A DNA stretch of 64,000 nt. Origin: Xanthobacteraceae bacterium. Lineage in GTDB: Bacteria; Pseudomonadota; Alphaproteobacteria; Rhizobiales; Xanthobacteraceae. The DNA lies in the NCBI GenBank assembly GCA_019454205.1, contig CP075369.1, positions 1,922,001-1,986,000 on the forward strand, given 5' to 3'. A program made the translations under genes and the position numbers. This document shows positions 8,442 to 16,858 of the stretch, one piece after another. The first letter of the stretch is position 1. Each line of letters starts with the position of its first letter. The notes under the pieces are model-generated. The model searched no databases. It saw only the letters and a program-made list of their open reading frames with translations, and was not told the DNA's origin.

Positions 8442-9188
8442 ATGAAAATGTTTCGAGTGATCCGTGGCGCGGCCGCGTTGACGCTTGCCGGCTCGCTGCT
8501 CGGCGGATGTGCGAATATCGACCGCATCGCCAACATGGGTCAGCAGCCGCCGCTCAGCCCGGTGAACAATCCGACCACGACGCCGAACTACCGTCCGGTT
8601 TCGATGCCGATGCCGGAGTTGCAGCCGGTCGCCTACAGCCCTAACTCGCTTTGGCGCAACGGCAGCCGCGCGTTCTTCAAGGACCAGCGCGCGCACCAGG
8701 TCGGCGATATCCTGACCATCAAGGTCAAGATTCAGGACAAGGCCGAGATCGACAACGAGACCAAGCGTTCGCGCAATACCAAAGAAGATTCCGGCATCGA
8801 CAATCTGTTTGGCCTCATGAAAATTCCTTTCACCAAACAGGCCATCCCGAACCGCCTGCTGACGGCAGACTCGACGACGCAAACCGACGGCAAAGGCTCG
8901 GTGAACCGGCAGGAAGCGCTGCTCACCAACGTCGCCGCAGTCGTCACGCAGGTTTTGCCGAACGGCAACCTCGTGATCGAGGGCAAGCAGGAAGTGCGCG
9001 TCAACTTCGAGATGCGCGAACTGATCGTCGCAGGCATCGTGCGGCCGGAAGACATCGAAGCCGACAACACGCTCGACTCGCAGAAGATCGCGCAAGCGCG
9101 CATCTCCTACGGTGGCCGTGGCCAGATCACCGATGTGCAGCAACCGCGATGGGGCCATCAGATCTTCGACGCGATCCTGCCCTTCTAG
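8442..9188 (+). CDS. flgH: Flagellar L-ring lipoprotein FlgH
   Basis: FlgH forms the outer-membrane L-ring bushing. A lipoprotein signal with lipobox LLGG-C places the lipidated Cys at residue 23 from ATG 8442. The body contains LWRNGSRAFFKDQRAHQVGD and the C-terminal GRGQITDVQQPRWGHQ typical of FlgH. ATG 8442 has GAGGCAGAAG upstream; ATG 8430 and TTG 8409 (overlapping the flgA stop) are in-frame alternatives. A strong terminator follows. Confidence 0.94.
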   Translation: MKMFRVIRGAAALTLAGSLLGGCANIDRIANMGQQPPLSPVNNPTTTPNYRPVSMPMPELQPVAYSPNSLWRNGSRAFFKDQRAHQVGDILTIKVKIQDKAEIDNETKRSRNTKEDSGIDNLFGLMKIPFTKQAIPNRLLTADSTTQTDGKGSVNRQEALLTNVAAVVTQVLPNGNLVIEGKQEVRVNFEMRELIVAGIVRPEDIEADNTLDSQKIAQARISYGGRGQITDVQQPRWGHQIFDAILPF

Positions 9189-9284
9189 TTTTGCCGCCCG
9201 TTCCGGTTTTGTAAGCGCGCCGCTCCCAGCTCCCCCTGAAGGCGCGCGGAGTACGCCGGCCCAGCTCCCCTTGGCTGGCGATCT

Positions 9285-9325
9285 GACGGCCCCCGCACTC
9301 CCCCGCGGGGGCCGTCTTCCTTTTT
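9285..9325 (+). terminator. Intrinsic terminator of flgFGAH
   Basis: A perfect 12-bp stem, GACGGCCCCCGC (9285-9296) with GCGGGGGCCGTC (9305-9316), has an 8-nt loop and is followed by TTCCTTTTT. It separates the flagellar operon from the ABC transporter genes. Confidence 0.85.
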
Positions 9326-9371
9326 GATCTGTGCTACTGTGCGGAAAATACATTCTCCGGGAGAAAATGAA

Positions 9372-10394
9372 TTGCTGAACCGCCGCACCCTGCTTGCCGG
9401 AATGGCTGCGACGACGATTGCGCCGCGAACTTCGCGCGCGCAGAACCTGCGGGACGCGACGGGACGTGAGTTGAAAATTCCCGCGAGCGTGAAGCGCGTA
9501 TTCCCTGCCGGGCCACCGGCAGCGATCATGCTCTATTCAGTCGCGCCGGAATTGCTGCTCGGCTGGCCGCGCGCGCTTCGCAAGGAAGAGGCAGAGTTTC
9601 TGCTCCCTGAAATTGCAAGCCGTCCGGAACTGGGGCGCATCACCGGACGCGGCAACACGGCAAATCTTGAGAGCGTACTGGCGCTCAAACCAGACATGAT
9701 TCTCGACGTCGGCTCCACCAGCCAGACCTATGTTTCTCTGGCCGAACGCGTACAGGAGCAGACAGGAATTCCCTATGTACTGCTCGACGGGCGCTTCGAC
9801 GCCATTCACACTTCGTACCGCACCCTAGGCGAACTGACCCGCCGCCGCGAAGACGCGAACGTGCGCGCCGATTACGCAGAAAAAACCTTCGAGAGCGTTC
9901 TGAAACGTATCGCCGATGTTCCGCAGGAAAAGCGTCCGAAAGTTTATTACGCCCGCAGCCCGCGCGGACTGGAGACGGGTCTTGGCGGCTCCATTAATGT
10001 CGAGTCGATTGAGATGATGGCGCAGAATGTCGCCGGAGCCACGCGCGGCGGCATGGCCAATGTTTCCATCGAGCAGGTGCTGCTCTGGAACCCGGACGCC
10101 ATCGTCACCATCGAACCCGAATTCGCAAAGAACGTGAAAACCGATCCTGCGTGGGCGAACGTATCGGCCGTAAAAAACGGGCGCGTCTATCTTTCGCCGC
10201 ACGTTCCCTTCGGCTGGGTAGACTTCCCGCCTTCGGTAAACCGTTTGATCGGCCTGTGGTGGCTCGGAAAGATTCTTTATCCGGAAAAATTCCCCGAAGA
10301 CATCGCCGCGCTGGCTCGCGAATTTCACAAGCTGATCTATCATGTCACGCCCACCGAAGCGCAGATTGCGCGCGTGCTGAGCGGACAAGTCTGA
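9372..10394 (+). CDS. ABC transporter substrate-binding protein (Fe-siderophore/cobalamin type)
   Basis: This 340-residue periplasmic binding protein belongs to the BtuF/FecB/FhuD-like fold. Residues 1-22 form a signal with a twin-arginine-like NRRTLLAGMAA. The body has LLGWPRALRKEE, NLESVLALKPDMILDVGS and a C-terminal domain with NPDAIVTIEPEF. The start is TTG 9372, which has GGGAGA 7 nt upstream; an ATG at 9367 is out of frame and meets a stop. Four bases separate it from the permease gene. The ligand is not determinable, and no TonB receptor is nearby. Confidence 0.85.
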   Translation: MLNRRTLLAGMAATTIAPRTSRAQNLRDATGRELKIPASVKRVFPAGPPAAIMLYSVAPELLLGWPRALRKEEAEFLLPEIASRPELGRITGRGNTANLESVLALKPDMILDVGSTSQTYVSLAERVQEQTGIPYVLLDGRFDAIHTSYRTLGELTRRREDANVRADYAEKTFESVLKRIADVPQEKRPKVYYARSPRGLETGLGGSINVESIEMMAQNVAGATRGGMANVSIEQVLLWNPDAIVTIEPEFAKNVKTDPAWANVSAVKNGRVYLSPHVPFGWVDFPPSVNRLIGLWWLGKILYPEKFPEDIAALAREFHKLIYHVTPTEAQIARVLSGQV

Positions 10395-10398
10395 GATC

Positions 10399-11412
10399 AT
10401 GCGCCGCTCCGCCCTGCCCGGTCTTGCCCTTGCGATTGGTTGCGTGATCGCAGGCTTCGCAATCGCAATGCTTGTCGGGCGTTTTCCGATCTCGGTCGGC
10501 GACATATTCGGCGCGCTTTGGGGAAAAATCACCGGCACGGCGAGCGGCGTCGTTCCCGCCGCCGAAACCGTAATCCTGCAAGTACGCGGACCACGCGTGC
10601 TCGCCGCTTTCTTCGTTGGCGCGGCGTTGAGCGTAGCGGGCACCGCATTCCAGGGATTGTTTCGCAATCCACTGGTGTCGCCCGACATTCTCGGCGCGTC
10701 ATCGGGTGCGGCCCTCGGCGCCGTACTCGGTATTTTCTTTTCGCTGAATGTATTCGCGATTCAGGGCTTCGCCTTCATCGGCGGATTGATCGCGGTCGCG
10801 GCGGTCTATCTGATCGGTTCGGCATTGCGCAGCCGCGACCCGATCCTCGTGCTGGTATTGACCGGCGTCGTGATCGGTTCGCTGCTGGGCGCTGGCGTCG
10901 GCCTCGTGAAATATCTCGCCGACCCGTACAACCAGTTACCCGCGATGACGTTCTGGTTGCTCGGCAGCCTCGCCGCTACCGGACCGAAAGATCTGTGGCC
11001 GCTGTTCGGACTGGTCGCGCTCGGCACACTGGTCTTGATCGTGTTGCGCCATCGCATGAATGTCATGACGCTTCCCGAAGAAGAAGCGCGCGCACTCGGA
11101 GTACCGACCGGCCCGCTGCGCATTGCCATCGTCGCGGCGGCGACGCTGGTCACGTCTGCGAGCGTCGCGACTGCCGGCATCATCGGCTGGGTCGGCCTTG
11201 TCGTGCCGCACATGGCGCGCTCGATTGCCGGGCCGGATTTCGCGCGCCTGTTGCCGGTCGCGGCGCTACTGGGCGGAAGTTTTCTACTCATCATCGACAC
11301 GCTCGCGCGCACCATCGCACCCATCGAAGTGCCGCTCGGTATTCTCACCGCCGTCGTCGGCACGCCGTTCTTTATCTGGCTGCTTGCCTCTATGCAGCGG
11401 GATTGGGCATGA
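10399..11412 (+). CDS. FecCD-family ABC transporter permease
   Basis: This 337-residue polytopic protein has 8-10 predicted membrane helices and the FecCD/BtuC signature, including VRGPRVLAAFFVGAALSVAG and FRNPLVSPDILGASSGAALG. The C-terminal GWVGLVVPHMAR resembles the coupling helix contacting the ATPase. The stop overlaps the ATG of the ATPase gene in an ATGA. It forms the inner-membrane channel for a metal chelate or corrinoid. Confidence 0.93.
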   Translation: MRRSALPGLALAIGCVIAGFAIAMLVGRFPISVGDIFGALWGKITGTASGVVPAAETVILQVRGPRVLAAFFVGAALSVAGTAFQGLFRNPLVSPDILGASSGAALGAVLGIFFSLNVFAIQGFAFIGGLIAVAAVYLIGSALRSRDPILVLVLTGVVIGSLLGAGVGLVKYLADPYNQLPAMTFWLLGSLAATGPKDLWPLFGLVALGTLVLIVLRHRMNVMTLPEEEARALGVPTGPLRIAIVAAATLVTSASVATAGIIGWVGLVVPHMARSIAGPDFARLLPVAALLGGSFLLIIDTLARTIAPIEVPLGILTAVVGTPFFIWLLASMQRDWA

Positions 11413-12170
11413 CGCTCGCAGGGAAAAACCTGAGCATCGGCTACCCGCGCCATCTGGTGGGAAGCAACATCGGCGTTCATCTGAACGAAGGCGAAGCGCT
11501 CGCGCTGCTCGGCCCGAACGGCGGCGGCAAAACCACGTTGCTGAAGACCCTGCTCGGTTTGCTGCCGCCACTCGCGGGCAGCGTGACGTTGCGTGAAAAG
11601 CCCCTCGGCGAATTCTCCGCGCGCGAACGTGCGCGCATCATCGCCTATGTTCCGCAGGTTCATCACGGCACCTTCGCATTTCCGGTGGAAAGCGTGGTGC
11701 TGATGGGGCGCACCGCGCACGGCTCGATTTTCGCGCGTCCGTCCGCGAACGACCGCAAGATCGCGGCGCAAGCGATGGAGCGCTTCAATATTCTCCGGCT
11801 CGCGGAGCGTCCCTATACCGAAATCTCCGGCGGCGAGCGGCAGCTTGTATTGCTTGCGCGCGCGCTCGCACAGGAGCCACGCTTTGTCGTGCTGGACGAG
11901 CCGACTGCTGCACTTGACTTCGGCAATCAGGGAAAAGTTTTGCAGGAAATCCGCGCGCTGACTCAATCGGGACTGGGCGTCTTGTTCACGACGCATGATC
12001 CGAACCACGCCCTGCGCGCATCCGACCGCGCGTACCTGTTGCGCGACGGAGGCGTGATCGGCGGCGGCGATTCCGCCGCCATACTCACGCGCAAGAATCT
12101 CGAAAAGCTGTATGCCGCGCCGGTGGAAACGATTTCCGAGCAGAAACGCATCGCGTTCCTTCCCGGATAA
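11409..12170 (+). CDS. ABC transporter ATP-binding protein (FecE/BtuD-like)
   Basis: This 253-residue ATPase has Walker A GPNGGGKTT (about residue 35), the Q-loop in VPQVHHG, signature SGGERQL, Walker B FVVLDEP and switch HDPNH. The domain order is complete. Start ATG 11409 overlaps the permease stop, which fixes the start against a much longer upstream open frame. It powers the importer formed with the two preceding genes. Confidence 0.94.
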   Translation: MTLAGKNLSIGYPRHLVGSNIGVHLNEGEALALLGPNGGGKTTLLKTLLGLLPPLAGSVTLREKPLGEFSARERARIIAYVPQVHHGTFAFPVESVVLMGRTAHGSIFARPSANDRKIAAQAMERFNILRLAERPYTEISGGERQLVLLARALAQEPRFVVLDEPTAALDFGNQGKVLQEIRALTQSGLGVLFTTHDPNHALRASDRAYLLRDGGVIGGGDSAAILTRKNLEKLYAAPVETISEQKRIAFLPG

Positions 12171-12280
12171 ACGCTGTTTCACTGGCAAATCCGGCTGTCA
12201 CGGTTCCATTTTCGATTTGCAAACTGTCTGTTTACCTGCAGGCGCGAGTCTGCCCGCCTGTTCAATTTGCGGGGCGTATC

Positions 12281-12478
12281 ATGGCCGGCGACGACGATAA
12301 CAATGCCTATGTTTTCCGTTTTCTCGACCACCGCGACCATATGGTAGAGCGCGAAGTCGAGCAGTGCCTCGACGATGCCGACGCCAATACGCGCGGCAAA
12401 CATCGCGCCGGTTTCCGCGCCATCGAGGTCTGGCAGGACGACCGTTTCGTCGGCCGTTGGGAAAAGACCGAAGCCTGA
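12281..12478 (+). CDS. Small conserved-type hypothetical protein
   Basis: The product is an acidic 65-residue protein with no signal or membrane segment. The pattern VFRFLDHRDHMVEREVEQCL followed by AIEVWQDDRFVGRW resembles small Rhizobiales proteins ending in an EVW-x-RxVG motif. It stands alone between the ABC operon and the oxidoreductase gene. No clear Shine-Dalgarno is visible and function is unknown. Confidence 0.55.
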   Translation: MAGDDDNNAYVFRFLDHRDHMVEREVEQCLDDADANTRGKHRAGFRAIEVWQDDRFVGRWEKTEA

Positions 12479-12526
12479 TCTTCGCTTAGGCATGGAACTT
12501 GTTACGCCTCGGATCGTTCTGATGCC

Positions 12527-13747
12527 GTGGGAAATGGCACTGCGACAGCCGGGACGAGTTTGTGGGAGAAATCCCACTCCGGAATTCCATCCAAAAAACT
12601 GAACAAGGACATCCGCACCGAAGTTCTGGTCGTCGGTGCGGGCATCACCGGTTCGCTGGTCGCCGAAGCATTGACCGCAATCGGCCGTGAAGTGACGGTG
12701 ATCGACCGTCACCCGCCCGGCGGCGGTTCTACGGCTGCAAGCACATCCTTGTTGCTGTTTGAAATCGACAAGCCGCTGGTCGTCCTCGGCGCACAGATCG
12801 GCCCGCAAAAGGCGGAGCGGGCTTGGCTGCGGTCCTACCGCGCGATGCGCTCCTTGACCGAAAAAATTCAGACCCTCGGCATCGACTGTGAATATGCCAG
12901 TCGAGACGCCTTGCTGCTTCCGGGCAAGGTGCTTGGCCCAGCCGGATTGCGACGCGAGTGCGAAGCACGAATTGCGCTTGGCTTTCCTTCGCGCGTGGCA
13001 GAGCGTGAAGAGCTGGTACGGGAATTCGGCATCGACCGCCCCTGCGCAATCATATCGGGCAATTCTGCGGAGTCGCATCCCGTGAAGATGTCGCTTGGTA
13101 TTTTGCAGCACGCGATCGAAAGCGGCGCGAAACTATTCACACTGGTTGACGCGAAATCTCTTGAAACAAACAGGAAGCAAGCTGTCGTCACGACGGCATC
13201 CGGCATTCGAATTTCCGCGGATTACGTCGTACTCTGCTGCGGATTTGAATTACCCGGATTTCTCTCCGCGAAACGCCACCAGATCGTTTCAACCTGGGCC
13301 GCCGCTACGAGACCGCAGCCGGAAAACATCTGGCCGTCCCGCGCGCTGATCTGGGAAGCGGCCGATCCTTACGTCTACATTCGAACTACATTGGACGGCC
13401 GTGTCGTCATCGGCGGCGAAGACGAGTCGCACGACGACAACATGCGCCGGAAAAAACGCATGCCCGCCAAGATTGCCCGCTTCAGGAGCAAGCTAAAAAG
13501 ACTGATGCCGCAGATCGCGTTCGAAGACGAAGACGTGGAATATTCATGGGCCGGCGCCTTCGGCGCTTCGGCAACCGGCTTGCCAGTGATCGGCAATGTA
13601 CCGGGCATGCCGCGCGTCTGTGCCGTCCTTGGCTTCGGCGGCAATGGCACGACCTATGCACAAGTGGCCGCGGAAATGATCGCCAATGCATTGAGCGGAA
13701 AGCCCGAACCGGACATAGACCTGTTCGCGTTCGGCGAAAACGATTGA
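12527..13747 (+). CDS. FAD-dependent oxidoreductase (DAO family)
   Basis: The product has about 406 residues. A dinucleotide-binding motif VLVVGAGITGSLVAEAL lies near residue 33, with a charged strand end VTVIDRH. The FAD-contacting segment STAASTSLLLFEID and the C-terminal GLPVIGNVPGMPRVCAVLGFGGNG are typical of the glycine/D-amino-acid oxidase fold. GTG 12527 is the first possible start and TTG 12560 is an alternative. The substrate is unknown. Its lower-GC codon choices in 13.08-13.30 kb differ slightly from neighbours. Confidence 0.82.
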   Translation: MGNGTATAGTSLWEKSHSGIPSKKLNKDIRTEVLVVGAGITGSLVAEALTAIGREVTVIDRHPPGGGSTAASTSLLLFEIDKPLVVLGAQIGPQKAERAWLRSYRAMRSLTEKIQTLGIDCEYASRDALLLPGKVLGPAGLRRECEARIALGFPSRVAEREELVREFGIDRPCAIISGNSAESHPVKMSLGILQHAIESGAKLFTLVDAKSLETNRKQAVVTTASGIRISADYVVLCCGFELPGFLSAKRHQIVSTWAAATRPQPENIWPSRALIWEAADPYVYIRTTLDGRVVIGGEDESHDDNMRRKKRMPAKIARFRSKLKRLMPQIAFEDEDVEYSWAGAFGASATGLPVIGNVPGMPRVCAVLGFGGNGTTYAQVAAEMIANALSGKPEPDIDLFAFGEND

Positions 13748-13832
13748 ACGGAATTATGCGAAGTTGATGCAGCGCCATCTGTCCTTCGTACGGAACGAAG
13801 GATAGCATCTCGCGGTTCAACCGGGGCTTGCC

Positions 13833-14189
13833 ATGTCCTATTACGACGAATCGCCGCCGCGCCGCGGATCGGGTTTTTTCTCCGCTTTCATCGGGAAAGT
13901 TATTTTACTTGCGCTGACGATTGCCGTCGTCTGGCTGCTTTACGGCTATCTCGTCGCTTATCATCTCGACATTCTTGGCCGTGCCTACTCCACGCTACAG
14001 CCTTTGACCAACGCACTGTATTCGCTGGTCGAGAATTATTTTCCCGACGACATCAAATATAAATTCCGCGCGGCGATCACTGACGATCTCGGCCAGCGCT
14101 CGCTGTTTCTGTTGCTGCTCGCTGCCGCCGTCGAACTCGTGCTTTACACCATCTTCCGCATGATCAAGTCGCTGTTCGTGCGCGGATAA
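13833..14189 (+). CDS. Hypothetical two-helix membrane protein
   Basis: The product has 118 residues with a short charged N-terminus, membrane helices at about 20-42 and 90-111, and a ~45-residue loop between them. It ends with the basic FRMIKSLFVRG. No family is recognised. It converges with the small membrane-protein gene at 14196. Confidence 0.65.
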   Translation: MSYYDESPPRRGSGFFSAFIGKVILLALTIAVVWLLYGYLVAYHLDILGRAYSTLQPLTNALYSLVENYFPDDIKYKFRAAITDDLGQRSLFLLLLAAAVELVLYTIFRMIKSLFVRG

Positions 14190-14195
14190 GGTGCA

Positions 14196-14477
14196 TCAAT
14201 TCCAGCGCGGCTGGGCGATGACGATGAACAGGAAGAACAGCGCAAACAGCAGCGCAGGGATAGCCGCAACGAGCAGCACGGCGCAGGCCGCGCCGCGATA
14301 GCCTTTGGCGTTCAACAGCCATCCCGCGGCGGGAATACCCAGCGCCGCGGCGAGCAGCGCAATCCAGATTCCGATATTGAACGACGAGACAGTGCCGTCG
14401 GAAACGCCCCAGAAGAAAAAGAACAGGACAACCGCCGCGGCAAGCGCCGCAATTCCGAACAGGATCCGGAACAGCAA
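14196..14477 (-). CDS. Hypothetical three-helix membrane protein
   Basis: This 93-residue, very hydrophobic protein has about three membrane helices (roughly 5-24, 35-53, 62-88). The frame starts at TTG 14477, only 3 nt after the dksA stop, so translation is probably coupled to dksA. No family was recognised. Confidence 0.6.
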   Translation of the reverse strand: MLFRILFGIAALAAAVVLFFFFWGVSDGTVSSFNIGIWIALLAAALGIPAAGWLLNAKGYRGAACAVLLVAAIPALLFALFFLFIVIAQPRWN

Positions 14478-14480
14478 GCG

Positions 14481-14894
14481 TTACTCGTCGCGATAGACGC
14501 GCTCGCGGCGCTCGTGACGCTCCTGCGCCTCGATCGAGAGCGTTGCAATCGGCCGCGCATCGAGACGCTTCAGAGAGATCGGCTCGCCGGTCTCCACGCA
14601 ATAGCCATAGGAGCCATCGTCGATACGCGCCAGTGCGGCGTCGATCTTTGAGATCAGCTTGCGTTGGCGGTCGCGCGCGCGCAGTTCGATCGCCCGGTCG
14701 GTCTCCGACGAAGCACGATCCGCGAGATCGGGATGATTGACGTTCTCTTCCTGCAAATGCAGCAGCGTTTCCTTCGCTTCGCGGAGGATGTCTTCGCGCC
14801 AACGCAACAGCTTCTGCCGGAAGTATTCCTGCTGCCGCTCGTTCATGAACGGCTCGTCATCGGTAGGACGATAGTTCTCGACCAACGCAACCAT
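14481..14894 (-). CDS. dksA: DksA/TraR-family transcription factor with degenerate zinc finger
   Basis: The 137-residue product matches DksA length. A coiled-coil region (about 20-95, NERQQEYFRQKLLRWREDIL to ASSETDRAIELRARDRQRKL) is followed by the finger region YGYCVETGEPISLKRLDARP. Only one of the four usual zinc cysteines remains. Family members with fewer cysteines are known to fold without full zinc binding. DksA acts on RNA polymerase with ppGpp. ATG 14894 was preferred over an upstream in-frame codon because homology begins there. Confidence 0.9.
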   Translation of the reverse strand: MVALVENYRPTDDEPFMNERQQEYFRQKLLRWREDILREAKETLLHLQEENVNHPDLADRASSETDRAIELRARDRQRKLISKIDAALARIDDGSYGYCVETGEPISLKRLDARPIATLSIEAQERHERRERVYRDE

Positions 14895-15081
14895 GGAACA
14901 ATCCCCTGTACTGCTCCCGGCCTTCTGCAGCCGGTGTTCTTGCTTTCCTCGCCCCGAATTGCGCGGGCTTATAGCCATGTCGCCGCCCGGCAGCAATGGC
15001 CGGACGGGCGCGGAAATAGCAGTGGAAAATCACAAGGCCGTAACGTCCGGCAGCGGTCGTAAAGCCGGAATTTTGGCGCTT

Positions 15082-15501
15082 TCAGGCGGCTTTAGGCGTG
15101 CGCTTGGCCAGTTCTACCGCGACCCGAAGCCCGATCTCGTCGAGCACGGTGTCGAGACCGTCGACGCCGCTCCGCTCTGAAAGCGAATCGAGCATGGCCT
15201 TCAGCCGGCCGAGCGTTTCCGGCCGCAGGTCGTCTCCCAGCAGTTCCGCCTTCAGTTCGTCGAGCAGATCGAGCGCCGATTTGCCCCGGCTCGCAAAGCG
15301 ACGGCGGCGCGCGAGCGGGTCTTCCACGCCCTGCAAGGCGAGCAGCGAGTCGAGACCGCCGATGGATGCGGCTGCACCGGCGGTCGCGGCCTTGCCGGCC
15401 GGGCCGGTTTCTTCGAGCGTGAACGTGCCCGCCGCACTTGCGCGGCGCGGCGCGCTGGCTGCACTGGTCTGATTGCTCTGGGTCGCGGAATTGATCCGCA
15501 T
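15082..15501 (-). CDS. fliX: Flagellar assembly regulator FliX
   Basis: The 139-residue protein has a low-complexity Ala/Ser-rich N-terminus and a conserved helical core, ALDLLDELKAELLGDDLRPE through VLDEIGLRVAVELAKR, which identifies FliX. In Caulobacter, FliX couples class II basal-body assembly to the sigma-54 activator FlbD. It is divergent from flgI, and an exact CtrA box lies 62 bp upstream of its start. Confidence 0.88.
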   Translation of the reverse strand: MRINSATQSNQTSAASAPRRASAAGTFTLEETGPAGKAATAGAAASIGGLDSLLALQGVEDPLARRRRFASRGKSALDLLDELKAELLGDDLRPETLGRLKAMLDSLSERSGVDGLDTVLDEIGLRVAVELAKRTPKAA

Positions 15502-15562
15502 GGCCTGCTCCGGCCGGAGAAATGTTCGTTGTTCCGGCCTGCTTACCCTCGCGCCGGTATGG

Positions 15563-15577
15563 TTAACGAGCGGTTAA
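15563..15577. promoter_or_regulatory. CtrA box between fliX and flgI
   Basis: TTAA-CGAGCGG-TTAA is an exact match to the CtrA consensus TTAA-N7-TTAA. It can serve fliX (leftward) and lies 115 bp upstream of the flgI sigma-54 -24 element. Confidence 0.65.
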
Positions 15578-15591
15578 GGACCGGGAAGTTC

Positions 15592-15627
15592 TTGCCGGGT
15601 GGGCGCGCCATTTCTGCCGCCCGGCAG
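15592..15627. promoter_or_regulatory. TTGCCGGGT + CTGCCG/CGGCAG dyad upstream of the flgI sigma-54 promoter
   Basis: TTGCCGGGT (15592-15600) and the near-perfect palindrome CTGCCGCCCGGCAG (15614-15627) repeat the words found upstream of flgF. The palindrome ends 64 bp before the -24 element, a usual enhancer distance. An FlbD-type activator is the likely binder (inference). Confidence 0.5.
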
Positions 15628-15691
15628 TCGCCGCACGCGCGCGCAATAAGGAAAAGCGATTCCCTTCAAGACGTTAGCGAACAGCGCGCCT

Positions 15692-15707
15692 TGGCACGCG
15701 CTTCGCA
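15692..15707 (+). promoter_or_regulatory. Sigma-54 promoter (-24/-12) of flgI-flgJ-flgN
   Basis: TGGCACGCGCTTCGCA matches TGGCACR-N4-TTGCW with a single mismatch and a correct GG-N10-GC core. The predicted start is near 15719, giving a ~33-nt leader that contains GGGGAGC as the flgI Shine-Dalgarno. Confidence 0.78.
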
Positions 15708-15751
15708 AAGGACTCTCCGGTTTCACATCGACCCGCTGGGGAGCCCTGTCG

Positions 15752-16858
15752 ATGCCTATGTTCAAACGTCTCGTGTTTCTTCTGGCGCTCGGCGCCGTCC
15801 TTGCAGGCGATGCCCTCGGCGCTTCGCGCATCAAGGACCTGACCGACGTCGAAGGCGTGCGCGAGAACCAGTTGATCGGTTACGGCCTCGTGGTCGGCCT
15901 GAACAACACCGGCGACAGCCTCAACAACTCGCCATTCACGAAGCAGAGCCTGCAGGCGATGCTGGAGCGTCTCGGCGTCAACATCCGTGGCGCGCAATTG
16001 CGCACCGGCAACGTTGCGGCCGTCATGGTGACCGCGAACTTGCGCGCTTTCTCCACGCAAGGCACGCGCCTCGACGTGGTGGTCTCTGCGCTCGGCGACG
16101 CGAAAAGCCTGCAAGGCGGTACGCTCCTCGTCACGCCGCTACTTGGCGCGGACGGCAATGTCTATGCAGTCGCGCAGGGCACAGTTGCGGTCGCGGGCTT
16201 CCAAGCCGAAGGCGACGCCGCCAAGATCATCCGCGGCGTACCGACGGTGGGCCGCATCTCGAACGGCGCGGTGGTCGAGCGCGAGATCGATTTCGCGCTA
16301 AACCGTATGACCACGGTGCGCCTGTCGCTGCGCAATCCCGACCTCACCACCGCGAAGCGGATCGCGGGCGCCATCAACGATTTCCTCGGCGGCCCGGTCG
16401 CCGAACTGGTCGATCGCGCGACCGTCGCCCTCACCGTTCCCGAAAAATACAAGGGCAACATCGTCTCGTTGCTGACCGAGATCGAACCGATCGTGATCGA
16501 ACCAGATCAGCCGGCCAAGGTCGTGATCGACGAGCGCTCCGGCATCATCGTGATGGGACGTGACGTGCGCGTCTCCACGGTCGCCGTCGCGCAGGGCAAT
16601 CTCACCGTCACGATCACCGAACAGCCGCAGGTCAGCCAGCCCAATCCCTTTGCGCGCGGCCAGACCCGTGTCGTTCCGCGCACCCACATTCAGGTGCAGG
16701 AGGACGGCCGCAAGCTCGGCGTCGTTAACGAAGGGGTAACACTTAAGGAACTGGTCGATGGCCTGAACGCGCTCGGCGTGGGACCGCGCGACCTGATCTC
16801 CATTCTGCAAGCCATCAAGGCATCCGGTGCCATCCAGGCCGAAATCGAGGTGATGTAA
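15752..16858 (+). CDS. flgI: Flagellar P-ring protein FlgI
   Basis: FlgI forms the periplasmic P-ring. The 368-residue product has a signal peptide (about 1-24) and then RIKDLTDVEGVRENQLIGYG, a family hallmark. GNVAAVMVTANLRAFSTQGT and the C-terminal LVDGLNALGVGPRDLISILQ are also conserved. GGGGAGC precedes ATG 15752. The stop overlaps the flgJ start by one base. Confidence 0.97.
   Translation: MPMFKRLVFLLALGAVLAGDALGASRIKDLTDVEGVRENQLIGYGLVVGLNNTGDSLNNSPFTKQSLQAMLERLGVNIRGAQLRTGNVAAVMVTANLRAFSTQGTRLDVVVSALGDAKSLQGGTLLVTPLLGADGNVYAVAQGTVAVAGFQAEGDAAKIIRGVPTVGRISNGAVVEREIDFALNRMTTVRLSLRNPDLTTAKRIAGAINDFLGGPVAELVDRATVALTVPEKYKGNIVSLLTEIEPIVIEPDQPAKVVIDERSGIIVMGRDVRVSTVAVAQGNLTVTITEQPQVSQPNPFARGQTRVVPRTHIQVQEDGRKLGVVNEGVTLKELVDGLNALGVGPRDLISILQAIKASGAIQAEIEVM

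Noticed and set aside
10440..12170. 576-aa plus-strand frame.
   Set aside because: Only its last 253 codons (from 11409) are coding; the rest is the shadow of the permease gene.
16726..16746. TTAACGAAGGGGTAAC, CtrA-like sequence.
   Set aside because: It lies inside flgI coding sequence, and the second half is GTAA, not TTAA.
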